9,290 bases of DNA from an uncultured Erysipelotrichaceae bacterium (GTDB taxonomy: Bacteria > Bacillota_I > Bacilli_A > RFN20 > CAG-826): the NCBI GenBank assembly GCA_900321535.1, contig ONWJ01000234.1:1-9290 (forward strand), in the 5' to 3' direction. Shown in pieces: positions 1-6,938 of the stretch (position 1 is its first letter; every line of letters starts with the position of its first letter). A program made the translations under genes and the position numbers. Below the pieces are notes generated by a model that made no database searches, was not told where the DNA came from, and saw nothing but the letters and a program-made list of their open reading frames with translations.

Positions 1-1
1 G

Positions 2-2167
2 CGTCCCGTAGAACAGAGCAATGAAGCGACGTATGAAACTTCTTATCCTCATCCATCCGCTCCACGGGTGATGCCAGATCCTAACGCCGCGTTATACCGC
101 GATTCCGCCTTGCGTAATTCTGGTTTGCAAGAAGCTTTCTTTGATCCTACTGGCTCTTTTGCTGAACAAGCTTCTCCTGCTGTCCCGCCTCAATCTGCGC
201 CAAAACCTCAGCCAACCCAGCCTCTTCCTCAGCCGCAGCCTTATGAAACGCCGGCGGTCGTGGATCCATATGGGGCGTATGTCCCGCCTCAAACCCCAAG
301 TACTGCTCGCGCTTATCAAGGCCAAGGAGAAATTCCAACGCCTTCCATTTTCGATCAGACTCCACAAGAACCCGTTTTGGATGAAGTGGAACAAAAGCCT
401 GTCCAAGGAACGCTTTTCGATGAGCAAGCCTTCGCTCCATTGCCAGATGTTGCTGAGCAGCCTCATGTAGAGCCTGTTCCTTCTCCGCTTCCTACCCCAG
501 CTCCTGTTCAGCCTGCTCCTAGCGTTGCCCAAGTCCCAACCCCAGAGCCAACACCTGCTGCTCCAGCAGTGGAAGAGAAAAAGGAAGAAGACGAAGAAGA
601 AGTCCCTCTCCCACCTTATCAATATCCTCCAATCAGTTTGCTTACCGTTCCTCAAAACGCGCAGAACATCGCTCAAATGGAACAAGAATGCGCGGAAAAG
701 GAAGCCATCATCAACCAAACCTTCATCGATCTTGGCGTCGGCGCCCATGTCGCTGGACACACGATTGGGCCTTCGGTCACCCGTTATGCCATTCAACCTG
801 ACCGCAATGTCTCGGTCGCTTCTTTAGCTCGTTACGTCAAAGATATCGAAGTCCGTATCGGCGGCGTTCCTACTCGTTATGCTGAACGTGTTACTGGCAT
901 GACCACGCCAGCGCTAGAAACCGCGAATAACGTAGTGCGCATGGTATCGCTTAAAGAATGCATCGAAGCCTTGCCTCCACTTAGCGAAAAGACCCGCATG
1001 ATCGTTCCTTTTGGGGTCAAAATCACGGGTGAATGCGTCTACGCCAATCTTACTGAATTCCCGCATCTTCTTTTAGCTGGTACGACAGGTTCTGGTAAAT
1101 CCATCTTCGTCCATTCCATGCTTCTTGCCCTCATCATGAGAAATCGTCCGGAGGAATTGAAGCTCGTTTTGGTCGACCCAAAGCGCGTTGAGATGACCAA
1201 ATACAAAGACATCCCGCATCTTCTTTGCCCAATCGTCAAAGAACCGGTGCACGCTAAAAACGCATTGAAAAAACTGGTCGAAGAAATGGAACGTCGTTAT
1301 CGTTTGTTCGATAACGCGGCCGTTCAGAAAATCGAAGAATATAACACTGATTACGCCCCGGTCTATCACAAGAAGAAACTCCCTTATATCGTCATCGTCG
1401 TCGATGAATTCGCCGACCTTGTCAATAACTGCAAAGAAGTCTCCGAATACGTTCTCACCCTCGGCGCCAAAGCCCGTGCTTGCGGTATCCATATGATCAT
1501 TGCCACCCAGCGCCCAGACGCCAAAACCATCTCTGGCACCATCAAAGCCAACTTGCCGACTGCGGTCGCTCTTTCCGTCCGCTCTTCTACCGATTCCATC
1601 GTTATTCTAGGAAGCGCTGGGGCTGAAGACCTTGCTGGTCATGGTGACATGCTCATCGACTGCGCCCAAATCGCTAAAAAAGAATTCGTCCGTGCCCAGG
1701 GCTGCTTCGTCGATAACCGCGAACTACGCGCCATTCCTGAATTCGTCCGCTCTCAGCAAGCGGTCAAATATCACCCAGCCTTCCTTGATCTTGACGATAA
1801 AGAAGAGGAAACGCCAGAAGAAGCCTCTCCTTATGCTACAGGCGGAGAAGGCGGCATGCCGACTCCAGCCCCAGCCCCATCTGGAGATGGCGAAGCCAAA
1901 TACCAATACATCAAATCCGTCATCATGACGCGTGAATTTACTTCCATCAGCCAAATCCAACGCGATTTCTCCGTTGGCTTCCCACGTGCTGGAAAGATCT
2001 TCGCGAGACTTCAGAAGGAGGGCATCGTCGATTTGACGCCGGTATCTTCTTCCAAAGGATGCCGCGTTTTGATTCACGAGGAAGCATCTTCTTCCAGCGC
2101 TGGTTCGGTTTCAACTTCAACCACTGAGCCCAGCTGGAAATCCGACCCTGAGGAAGATATCGGATAA
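2..2167 (+). CDS. ftsK: FtsK/SpoIIIE-family DNA translocase, 5'-truncated by the window edge
   Basis: Hexameric ATP-driven motor that pumps double-stranded DNA through the division septum and helps resolve chromosome ends. Residues are numbered from the GTG at 68. A Pro/Gln-rich linker (about 1-195) ends in an acidic stretch. An alpha domain follows, with GPSVTRY at 234-240. The RecA-like motor has Walker A GTTGSGKS (338-345), VDPKRVE, Walker B IVIVVDE (D446, E447), TQRPDAKTISGTIKANLP and GHGDMLI. A short Pro/Gly linker leads to a gamma winged-helix domain (about 612-672, with FPRAGKIFARLQKEGIV), the module that reads orienting sequences in FtsK/SpoIIIE. The frame stays open for 22 codons upstream of GTG-68 to the window start, and GTG-68 has no Shine-Dalgarno, so the real start is probably outside. 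Hence I cannot say whether an N-terminal membrane domain exists (FtsK/SpoIIIE) or not (SftA-like). The pullulanase gene follows after 14 nt. Family call is very secure; the exact paralogue is not. Confidence 0.93.
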   Translation, partial: RPVEQSNEATYETSYPHPSAPRVMPDPNAALYRDSALRNSGLQEAFFDPTGSFAEQASPAVPPQSAPKPQPTQPLPQPQPYETPAVVDPYGAYVPPQTPSTARAYQGQGEIPTPSIFDQTPQEPVLDEVEQKPVQGTLFDEQAFAPLPDVAEQPHVEPVPSPLPTPAPVQPAPSVAQVPTPEPTPAAPAVEEKKEEDEEEVPLPPYQYPPISLLTVPQNAQNIAQMEQECAEKEAIINQTFIDLGVGAHVAGHTIGPSVTRYAIQPDRNVSVASLARYVKDIEVRIGGVPTRYAERVTGMTTPALETANNVVRMVSLKECIEALPPLSEKTRMIVPFGVKITGECVYANLTEFPHLLLAGTTGSGKSIFVHSMLLALIMRNRPEELKLVLVDPKRVEMTKYKDIPHLLCPIVKEPVHAKNALKKLVEEMERRYRLFDNAAVQKIEEYNTDYAPVYHKKKLPYIVIVVDEFADLVNNCKEVSEYVLTLGAKARACGIHMIIATQRPDAKTISGTIKANLPTAVALSVRSSTDSIVILGSAGAEDLAGHGDMLIDCAQIAKKEFVRAQGCFVDNRELRAIPEFVRSQQAVKYHPAFLDLDDKEEETPEEASPYATGGEGGMPTPAPAPSGDGEAKYQYIKSVIMTREFTSISQIQRDFSVGFPRAGKIFARLQKEGIVDLTPVSSSKGCRVLIHEEASSSSAGSVSTSTTEPSWKSDPEEDIG

Positions 2168-2170
2168 ACC

Positions 2171-2176
2171 GAGGAA
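2171..2176 (+). promoter_or_regulatory. Shine-Dalgarno site of the pullulanase gene
   Basis: GAGGAA lies 5 nt upstream of the ATG at 2182, within the 14-nt gap after the ftsK stop. It fixes the pullulanase start and is one of only two clear ribosome binding sites in the window. Confidence 0.7.
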
Positions 2177-2181
2177 CAATT

Positions 2182-4278
2182 ATGAAAGATACCTTTGTAA
2201 ATGCGCGACTCATCGCCAAAGACATGATTCGTCTCTGCGTCTTCTCGTCTTTGCCTTTAGATCGTCTTGAACCTAACCTCCAAATCGATGGGGTCATAAA
2301 AGGCAGACTCGTTCCAACGAGAGTCAACTCGTTCACCTCGATGACCATCGCCGATTTTAGGCTCCATAACCGCTTAGAACTCGGCCATTCCTATTTCTTG
2401 CTCTTCCCCCAATATGGTGCGATTCCTCTTGATGTGGTCGAAGCAACGACATTCGAAGGGTTCGATGAGGAATTCTATTATGATGGATGGCTTGGCTGCT
2501 CTTATCGTCCCAAAGCCACGGAATTCGCTTTGTGGGCGCCTTTAGCGAGCTCGGTGTTCCTCAAATACAAAGACCCAGGCGCCGATCAATTCGAATATCT
2601 TCCGATGATTCGCGGCGATCGCGGCGTCTATCATCTGCTTTTAAAAGGCAATCATGAAGGCGCGATCTATCGTTTCTTGATCCGCAACTCGGAGATCATC
2701 AACGAAACAACCGACCCATACGCGAAAGCGTCTACGCTTAACGGCGAATTCTCAGTGATCGCTGATTTCAGCAAGCTTGAGACCAATTTCAGACGTGAAT
2801 GCTTGCCAATTCTCAATAACCCAACCGACTGTGTCATCTATGAAGCCCATGTCCGTGACATGACCATTTCTAGCTATACGAACATCAAACATAAAGGCAG
2901 ATTCCTCGGCATGGTGGAAAAGGGCAAGAAGACCAAAAACGGCAAACCTGCGGGCTTTGATTATTTGAAGTCTTTAGGATTCACCCATCTTCAGCTTTTG
3001 CCGATCTATGACTTTAAAACCGTTGATGAATCTGATCCTAGCTCTAGTTACAACTGGGGTTATGACCCAGCCCAGTATTTCGTCCCAGAAGGCTCCTATG
3101 CTTCGGACTTGAAAGACCCGCTTTCCCGTATCAGAGATCTTAAAGCCATGGTGGCTGCTTTCCATGAAGCCGGCATCCGCATCGTCATGGACGTCGTTTT
3201 CAACCACGTCTATGAATATCAGGCATCGGTATTTGAGAAAGTTGTGCCGAATTATTATTTCCGCAGAAGACATAACGGCCAACTAGCGAATACCTCAGGA
3301 TGTGGCGATGACCTTGCCTCTGAGCGCCCGATGGTGCATAAACTCATCGTCGACGCGGCGATGTGGTGGATCGATACCTATGGCATCGATGGATTCCGTT
3401 TCGATTTGATGGGTATCATCGATGTGAATACCTTGAATGAAATCGCCCGCAAAGCGCGCGACAAAGACCCGAATTTCCTTCTTTATGGCGAAGGATGGAA
3501 CATGGGCGGCGACGTCAATGTGCCACTTGGCCATATGGGTAACTACAAGCTCTTCCCTGAATATGCTCACTTCAACGATGTTTTCCGCGAGAACACGAAG
3601 CGTTATATGGTAGAAGATTTCAACTCCATGGATGGCTTCAAGCATGTTTTGGTGGGCTCGGTCCTTAACTTTATGGGCGATGCCAAATTCGGCAACGCTA
3701 ACCAAACCATCAACTATGTTGAATGCCATGATAATGCGACCTTCTATGACTTCGTTGAGGCAAGAAGAAAAGATCTCTCCAACGAAGACCGCGTCAAACT
3801 CGCAAAACTCGCCATGGCGGCGTGCTTGTTCTCGTTTGGCATCCCATTCATCCACATGGGACAAGAAATCGCCCAATCCAAGTGGGGTGAAGATAACACC
3901 TATAACAAAGGTGATGACTACAACAAATTCTCCTATCGCTTATTGGAAGAACGTTATGGAATGGTCGAGTATCTGCGTGATTTGATTCATCTCCGCAAGG
4001 CGATGTCCTTCCTCCATATCTATGATCCACGCGTCATCGATGTCGCGGTCGTGGTGGACCAATATGGCGAAGCCACGAAGGCATCCTTCAAGAATCCAAA
4101 CCTCATCGCGCCTTATAAAGAAGTGGAGTTCATCTTCAATCCAAGTGGCATTGATTATGACTACAAGATCGATAAAGAACGCTTTGTCTATTGCAGCCAC
4201 GATAATTTCGCTAAATCCACGAAAACGGATCAGATCCGAATTCCAGCCCGAAGCTTCTTGCTAACATATGCCCTCTAA
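2182..4278 (+). CDS. pulA: Type I pullulanase / glycogen debranching enzyme (GH13, CBM48)
   Basis: Hydrolyses alpha-1,6 branch points in pullulan, glycogen and limit dextrins. At 698 aa it is close to Bacillus AmyX-type enzymes. There is no signal peptide, membrane segment or cell-wall anchor, so it should act in the cytosol on glycogen or imported maltodextrins. Layout: N-terminal pullulanase domain (about 1-95); CBM48-like beta-sandwich (about 100-195, FALWAPLASSV); GH13 barrel (about 215-600); C-terminal beta domain. The type I signature YNWGYDP is at 290-296. All four GH13 regions are intact: DVVFNH (337-342); GFRFD with nucleophile D408; YGEGW with acid/base E437; ECHDN with transition-state stabiliser D517. 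The start is set by a good Shine-Dalgarno. The gene ends in tandem in-frame stops (TAATAA, 4276-4281). It sits 14 nt after ftsK and 29 nt before plsC, neither a carbohydrate gene, so context adds nothing about substrate. Activity on a given polymer is inferred. Confidence 0.95.
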   Translation: MKDTFVNARLIAKDMIRLCVFSSLPLDRLEPNLQIDGVIKGRLVPTRVNSFTSMTIADFRLHNRLELGHSYFLLFPQYGAIPLDVVEATTFEGFDEEFYYDGWLGCSYRPKATEFALWAPLASSVFLKYKDPGADQFEYLPMIRGDRGVYHLLLKGNHEGAIYRFLIRNSEIINETTDPYAKASTLNGEFSVIADFSKLETNFRRECLPILNNPTDCVIYEAHVRDMTISSYTNIKHKGRFLGMVEKGKKTKNGKPAGFDYLKSLGFTHLQLLPIYDFKTVDESDPSSSYNWGYDPAQYFVPEGSYASDLKDPLSRIRDLKAMVAAFHEAGIRIVMDVVFNHVYEYQASVFEKVVPNYYFRRRHNGQLANTSGCGDDLASERPMVHKLIVDAAMWWIDTYGIDGFRFDLMGIIDVNTLNEIARKARDKDPNFLLYGEGWNMGGDVNVPLGHMGNYKLFPEYAHFNDVFRENTKRYMVEDFNSMDGFKHVLVGSVLNFMGDAKFGNANQTINYVECHDNATFYDFVEARRKDLSNEDRVKLAKLAMAACLFSFGIPFIHMGQEIAQSKWGEDNTYNKGDDYNKFSYRLLEERYGMVEYLRDLIHLRKAMSFLHIYDPRVIDVAVVVDQYGEATKASFKNPNLIAPYKEVEFIFNPSGIDYDYKIDKERFVYCSHDNFAKSTKTDQIRIPARSFLLTYAL

Positions 4279-4307
4279 TAATCCTCTAGAAAGTACGACT
4301 GACAAAA

Positions 4308-5120
4308 ATGAAACGATTCCTCAAACTCTTCCGCCTTATCTTCATCGCTCACTTCTATCTTATCTATTGCTATTTCGTATGGATTTTGCGTTACGCGAAG
4401 CATCCGGAAAAGTATCCTTTGGAATTGCGTTACCGCCGGGCTAGAAAACTGGTCCTTCATGTCATTAAAACGGCTAGAGCGGACTTAAAGGTGAATAACA
4501 TGGCGGATTTGGATACCGAAGAAAGTCGTTTCTTCGTTTGCAACCATGTTTCCGCGCTTGATCCGCTTGTTTTGATTTGTCTTTCTAAGAAGCCAATCCG
4601 TTTCATCGCCAAGAAAGAAACCCTCAAATTGCCATTCGCTGGCAAAGTCCTCAAAGCCTTGGGCGCTTGGTTCTTGGACCGCGAAGACCCTCGTCAAGCC
4701 ATCCGCATCTTCCAGGATGTGAATCAAAGTCTCCAAAAGAAAGAAGCACACATCTGCATCTTCCCAGAAGGAACAAGAAACCGCAAACCATATGAAGATG
4801 ATTTGCTTGATTTCCATCCAGGCTCTTTTAAGATTCCTCAAAGAGCCAATTTGGCCATCACTCCGCTTGTTACTTTTGGTTCCTTCTCATTGATGAAAAC
4901 CAATACCTGCCATCGCAATTACCTCGTTCAGATCTCTTTCTTAAATGAGATTGATGCGGCTACGGTTAAAGAGAAGAAAACAGTTGAATTAGCTGAGATT
5001 TGCAGAGATATTGCACAAAAAGAGTTCCTAAAACAACGCCAAAACGACGTGGAATACTACGAGTCCAAAGCCTATAAACATAAACCTATCAAGTGGTGGA
5101 AAGAATTGAATCTAGAATGA
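4308..5120 (+). CDS. plsC: PlsC-type 1-acyl-sn-glycerol-3-phosphate acyltransferase
   Basis: Membrane-bound acyltransferase expected to transfer a second fatty acyl chain to lysophosphatidic acid, giving phosphatidic acid for phospholipid synthesis. The 270-aa protein has one hydrophobic N-terminal helix (about 8-28), then the acyltransferase blocks: motif I NHVSALD with the HX4D pair H80/D85; motif II GAWFLDR (119-125); motif III FPEGTR (152-157), which binds the phosphate of the acceptor; and motif IV ITPLV (184-188). The C-terminal tail is lysine-rich and charged. An in-frame TAG at 4287-4289 limits the start to ATG-4308 or a less likely CTG-4299. Only a weak purine run (AGAAAG, 4288-4293) lies upstream, about 14 nt away, so translation may depend on coupling to pulA. 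The stop overlaps the next start (ATGA, 5117-5120). Acceptor specificity cannot be read from the sequence, and relatives in this family can use other acceptors. Confidence 0.9.
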   Translation: MKRFLKLFRLIFIAHFYLIYCYFVWILRYAKHPEKYPLELRYRRARKLVLHVIKTARADLKVNNMADLDTEESRFFVCNHVSALDPLVLICLSKKPIRFIAKKETLKLPFAGKVLKALGAWFLDREDPRQAIRIFQDVNQSLQKKEAHICIFPEGTRNRKPYEDDLLDFHPGSFKIPQRANLAITPLVTFGSFSLMKTNTCHRNYLVQISFLNEIDAATVKEKKTVELAEICRDIAQKEFLKQRQNDVEYYESKAYKHKPIKWWKELNLE

Positions 5121-5542
5121 GAAGCGATCGATTTGCTACGAAAACGACGTCGGATGGTCTTCTCAAAACGGTATACACCGCGATGATCATTGCCGGGTTC
5201 ATTACCTTCGCTGGGATGTTTTTTCCATTGCATCAACATCGCGGCGCAGAAGTCACGAACCTTGTTTCTTATTATCTTCCTTGGTCTCTCGCCTATGGCA
5301 TCCCTTGTTTAGCGATTGCCACCTATGGAGTCATGGGCATCTCCTTAAGTTCCTCTCATCCCTTTATTAAAAAGAGTTCCGGGATCGCCGGAATCGTATC
5401 AGGTATTTTGGTGATGCTAGGAAGCTTCCCGCTTGTCATCGCGTTCCAAGCCTGGGAATTCTTCATTTCGTTGCTTGTGATCGGTGGCTGCGTATTGGCT
5501 ATGGGCATCTTGCAACAATCCGCGTTGAATAAAAACGAGTAA
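5117..5542 (+). CDS. Four-helix integral membrane protein, unknown function
   Basis: I do not recognise this 141-aa protein. It has four hydrophobic segments at about 17-37, 54-77, 88-109 and 112-133. Basic residues lie at the N-terminus (R2, R5, K9, K17), in the second loop (K85, K86) and at the C-terminus (K138), so both ends are probably cytoplasmic. Several small-residue patches (GIAGIVSGILVMLGS) suggest close helix packing. No catalytic motif, metal ligand cluster or signal peptidase site is visible. I chose ATG-5117, which forms an ATGA overlap with the plsC stop, over GTG-5093 and GTG-5096, which would overlap plsC by 25-28 nt. Overlap with plsC implies coupled translation; a link to lipid or envelope metabolism is only a guess. 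Its stop lies 3 bp from the convergent rsmF stop. Confidence 0.75.
   Translation: MRSDRFATKTTSDGLLKTVYTAMIIAGFITFAGMFFPLHQHRGAEVTNLVSYYLPWSLAYGIPCLAIATYGVMGISLSSSHPFIKKSSGIAGIVSGILVMLGSFPLVIAFQAWEFFISLLVIGGCVLAMGILQQSALNKNE
5369..5393 (-). terminator. Candidate Rho-independent terminator for rsmF, inside the opposite gene
   Basis: Read on the - strand, a perfect 6-bp stem TTCCGG / CCGGAA (5393-5388 and 5382-5377) with loop CGATC is followed by CTC and five T (5373-5369). It lies about 150 nt past the rsmF stop. The stem is short and three bases separate it from the T-run, so it is weak by the usual criteria. It also lies within the coding sequence of the membrane protein on the + strand, so chance is possible. 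Confidence 0.35.
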
Positions 5543-5545
5543 TTC

Positions 5546-6847
5546 TTATTTATATCGATAACGTAATCCTTTGGGATAATGGTTTTTCGCCGTCTTCTCG
5601 ACAACCTTAACCCAGCCTAACGGACAATTTTGATAGGAGACGACGTGAAAGCCGTTTGGCGCTTCAATAGAGAACGTCTCACCAGAGAAATAAGCAAAAG
5701 CCTGCTCCTTTGTTAAAGGTAAGGACAAGGCAGAGGAGGAGGCTCTAGCGAGCGCATGCGCAGGCATGAAGTATTTGTCTTCGTTTCCTAACTCAACGCC
5801 ATAACGGAGCACATGAAGACCTTCTACAGGAAGCGGATTCTTTATTCCGTAATAGTTTTGACCGCGTTTGGAAATAGAGAAATCTTTTAAGCCCGCTTTT
5901 TCGACGAGTTCGAGCAAAACAGGTGATACGTGTAGTGGTTTTTGCTTGTCTTGACGCGCAAAAACAGGTGCACGGGTCGCTTCTTTTTCCATCAAGCAGA
6001 AGAATTGGCCTTCTCCTTGATAAAGGTGCGGAAATAGATAAACGGACTCTATTAATCCTGATGGGTGATAGAAACAATCATGAGAATCAACGGCGATCGG
6101 AGACATGTCTTTATGGCTAGCAAGGAAGGATAAGACATTTCCTTCGTTTTCTTCATAGGAGAAGGAACAAGTCGAATAAATGATCCTGCCTCCGGGCTTT
6201 AACATTGCATAGGCAATCTCGAGGAGCTGCTGCTGGATCAAAGCGCAGCGATGCACTTTCTCCTCGCTCCAATCTTTCTCGGCGAGCTCGTCTTTTCGGA
6301 ACATCGCACTTCCTGAGCACGGGGCGTCGAGGATGATTTTGTCGAACATCCCTTCAAAAGAATGATAAACCTTACTGAAATCATCGCTGGTGACGATGCA
6401 GTTTCTAAGTCCCATTCGTTCGATGTTTTGGCTTAAATTCTTGGCCCTTGGGTAAGAAAGGTCATTACAGAGGATTGTTCCTTGCTGATGCATCAATAAA
6501 GATGCGAAAATCGTTTTTCCTCCAGGTGCGGCGCATAGATCTAATACGGTTTCGTTAGAAGAAGGGGCTAGATAAAACGGAACTAGCATCGCCGCTGGGT
6601 CTTGAATAGAGATGACCCCAGCGTCATAAAGCCAGCTTTTCCCAAAATCATAAGTGTCCTTGTCGTAATAATAGACATGCGGAAGGAAAGGGTGTTCCTT
6701 GAGCAAAGGGTATTGAGACTTAAAATCCTCATCAGAAATCTTCGACACGTCGAGCAATAAGGCATGGATGGGCTCTTTGTTTTGAGCCTCTTCTAACTCG
6801 CTAAGAAGCAAGGCGGGGAGATGCGTTAAACTTTCGTAGAATTTCAC
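5546..6847 (-). CDS. rsmF: RsmF-type 16S rRNA (cytosine-C5)-methyltransferase
   Basis: SAM-dependent m5C methyltransferase of the NOL1/NOP2/Sun family, with the RsmF/YebU arrangement, expected to modify cytosines of 16S rRNA near the decoding site. The 433-aa protein has a substrate-binding N-terminal region (about 1-95), a Rossmann methyltransferase domain (about 96-290), and a C-terminal half of the RsmF/PUA-like type ending in NHYPKGLRYR. Visible motifs are the SAM-binding DLCAAPGGKT (103-112), acidic ND at 128-129, motif IV DAPCSGS with C177, and motif VI STCSFSYEENE with C227. C227 is the expected nucleophile, and C177 is expected to release the product. The start is GTG-6847: an in-frame TAA lies 16 codons upstream and no ATG, GTG or TTG occurs between. 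No Shine-Dalgarno precedes it. It is convergent with the membrane protein gene (3-bp gap) and divergent from the phosphorylase gene. The exact target cytosines cannot be assigned, since they differ between RsmF orthologues. Confidence 0.92.
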   Translation of the reverse strand: MKFYESLTHLPALLLSELEEAQNKEPIHALLLDVSKISDEDFKSQYPLLKEHPFLPHVYYYDKDTYDFGKSWLYDAGVISIQDPAAMLVPFYLAPSSNETVLDLCAAPGGKTIFASLLMHQQGTILCNDLSYPRAKNLSQNIERMGLRNCIVTSDDFSKVYHSFEGMFDKIILDAPCSGSAMFRKDELAEKDWSEEKVHRCALIQQQLLEIAYAMLKPGGRIIYSTCSFSYEENEGNVLSFLASHKDMSPIAVDSHDCFYHPSGLIESVYLFPHLYQGEGQFFCLMEKEATRAPVFARQDKQKPLHVSPVLLELVEKAGLKDFSISKRGQNYYGIKNPLPVEGLHVLRYGVELGNEDKYFMPAHALARASSSALSLPLTKEQAFAYFSGETFSIEAPNGFHVVSYQNCPLGWVKVVEKTAKNHYPKGLRYRYK

Positions 6848-6853
6848 GCGCTT

Positions 6854-6859
6854 ATTGTA
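6854..6859 (-). promoter_or_regulatory. Possible -10 box for rsmF
   Basis: On the - strand TACAAT (one mismatch to TATAAT) ends 6 nt before the GTG start at 6847. Transcription would then begin at or next to the start codon. No convincing -35 hexamer is visible at 16-18 nt; TTCGTT is the nearest. No Shine-Dalgarno fits in the space. Confidence 0.35.
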
Positions 6860-6899
6860 ACTGATTCTGAGATAGCAAACGAACTTTTCTCGTCTTTAA

Positions 6900-6918
6900 T
6901 AGATGATTTAATCATCTA
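6900..6918. promoter_or_regulatory. 19-bp palindrome, candidate operator in the divergent intergenic region
   Basis: The sequence is TAGATGATT, a central T, then AATCATCTA: two perfect 9-bp arms around a single base. A 1-nt centre cannot form a normal RNA hairpin, so a dimeric DNA-binding protein is more likely than a terminator. It covers the place where the -35 element of the phosphorylase promoter would sit, which suits a repressor or activator site. The regulator is not encoded in the window and I do not recognise the motif. Confidence 0.5.
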
Positions 6919-6925
6919 ACTCGCG

Positions 6926-6931
6926 TACAAT
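6926..6931 (+). promoter_or_regulatory. Possible -10 box for the pdp-dtd-mnmA operon
   Basis: TACAAT lies 7 nt before ATG-6939. The expected transcript start therefore falls at about the start codon. No good -35 hexamer is seen at the standard spacing; that region is taken by the palindrome at 6900-6918. Alternative -10-like TTTAAT sequences occur at 6895-6900 and 6907-6912. Confidence 0.4.
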
Positions 6932-6938
6932 AGTCGAT

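Noticed and set aside
68..70. GTG (followed by ATG-71) as the true start of the FtsK gene
   Set aside because: The frame is open for 22 more codons to the window edge, no Shine-Dalgarno precedes it, and the sequence upstream has the same linker-like composition. Truncation by the window is more likely.
92..796. Open reading frame of 234 codons on the - strand opposite the FtsK linker
   Set aside because: It is rich in Arg, Trp, Leu and Ser with no domain logic, as expected from the complement of Pro/Gln-rich coding sequence. The + strand frame has clear protein families.
1073..1492. Open reading frame of 139 codons on the - strand opposite the FtsK motor
   Set aside because: It lies opposite the conserved Walker A/B region, has no motif and no ribosome binding site that I can support.
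3295..3876. Open reading frame of 193 codons on the - strand inside the pullulanase gene
   Set aside because: It lies fully opposite the GH13 catalytic core, which constrains the sequence, and has no recognisable motif; a shadow of codon bias.
4272..4288. Direct repeat CCTCTA ... CCTCTA between pulA and plsC
   Set aside because: Six bases repeated once, part of it in the pulA 3' end; too short to mean anything.
5093..5098. GTG-5093 or GTG-5096 as start of the membrane protein
   Set aside because: These would overlap plsC by 25-28 nt and add a short charged stretch; the ATGA overlap at 5117 is the more usual arrangement.
5566..5587. ATCC-TTTG-GGAT followed by a T-run as a terminator of the + strand operon
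   Set aside because: The stem is only 4 bp, five bases separate it from the T-run, and the bases encode the conserved NHYPKGLR end of rsmF.
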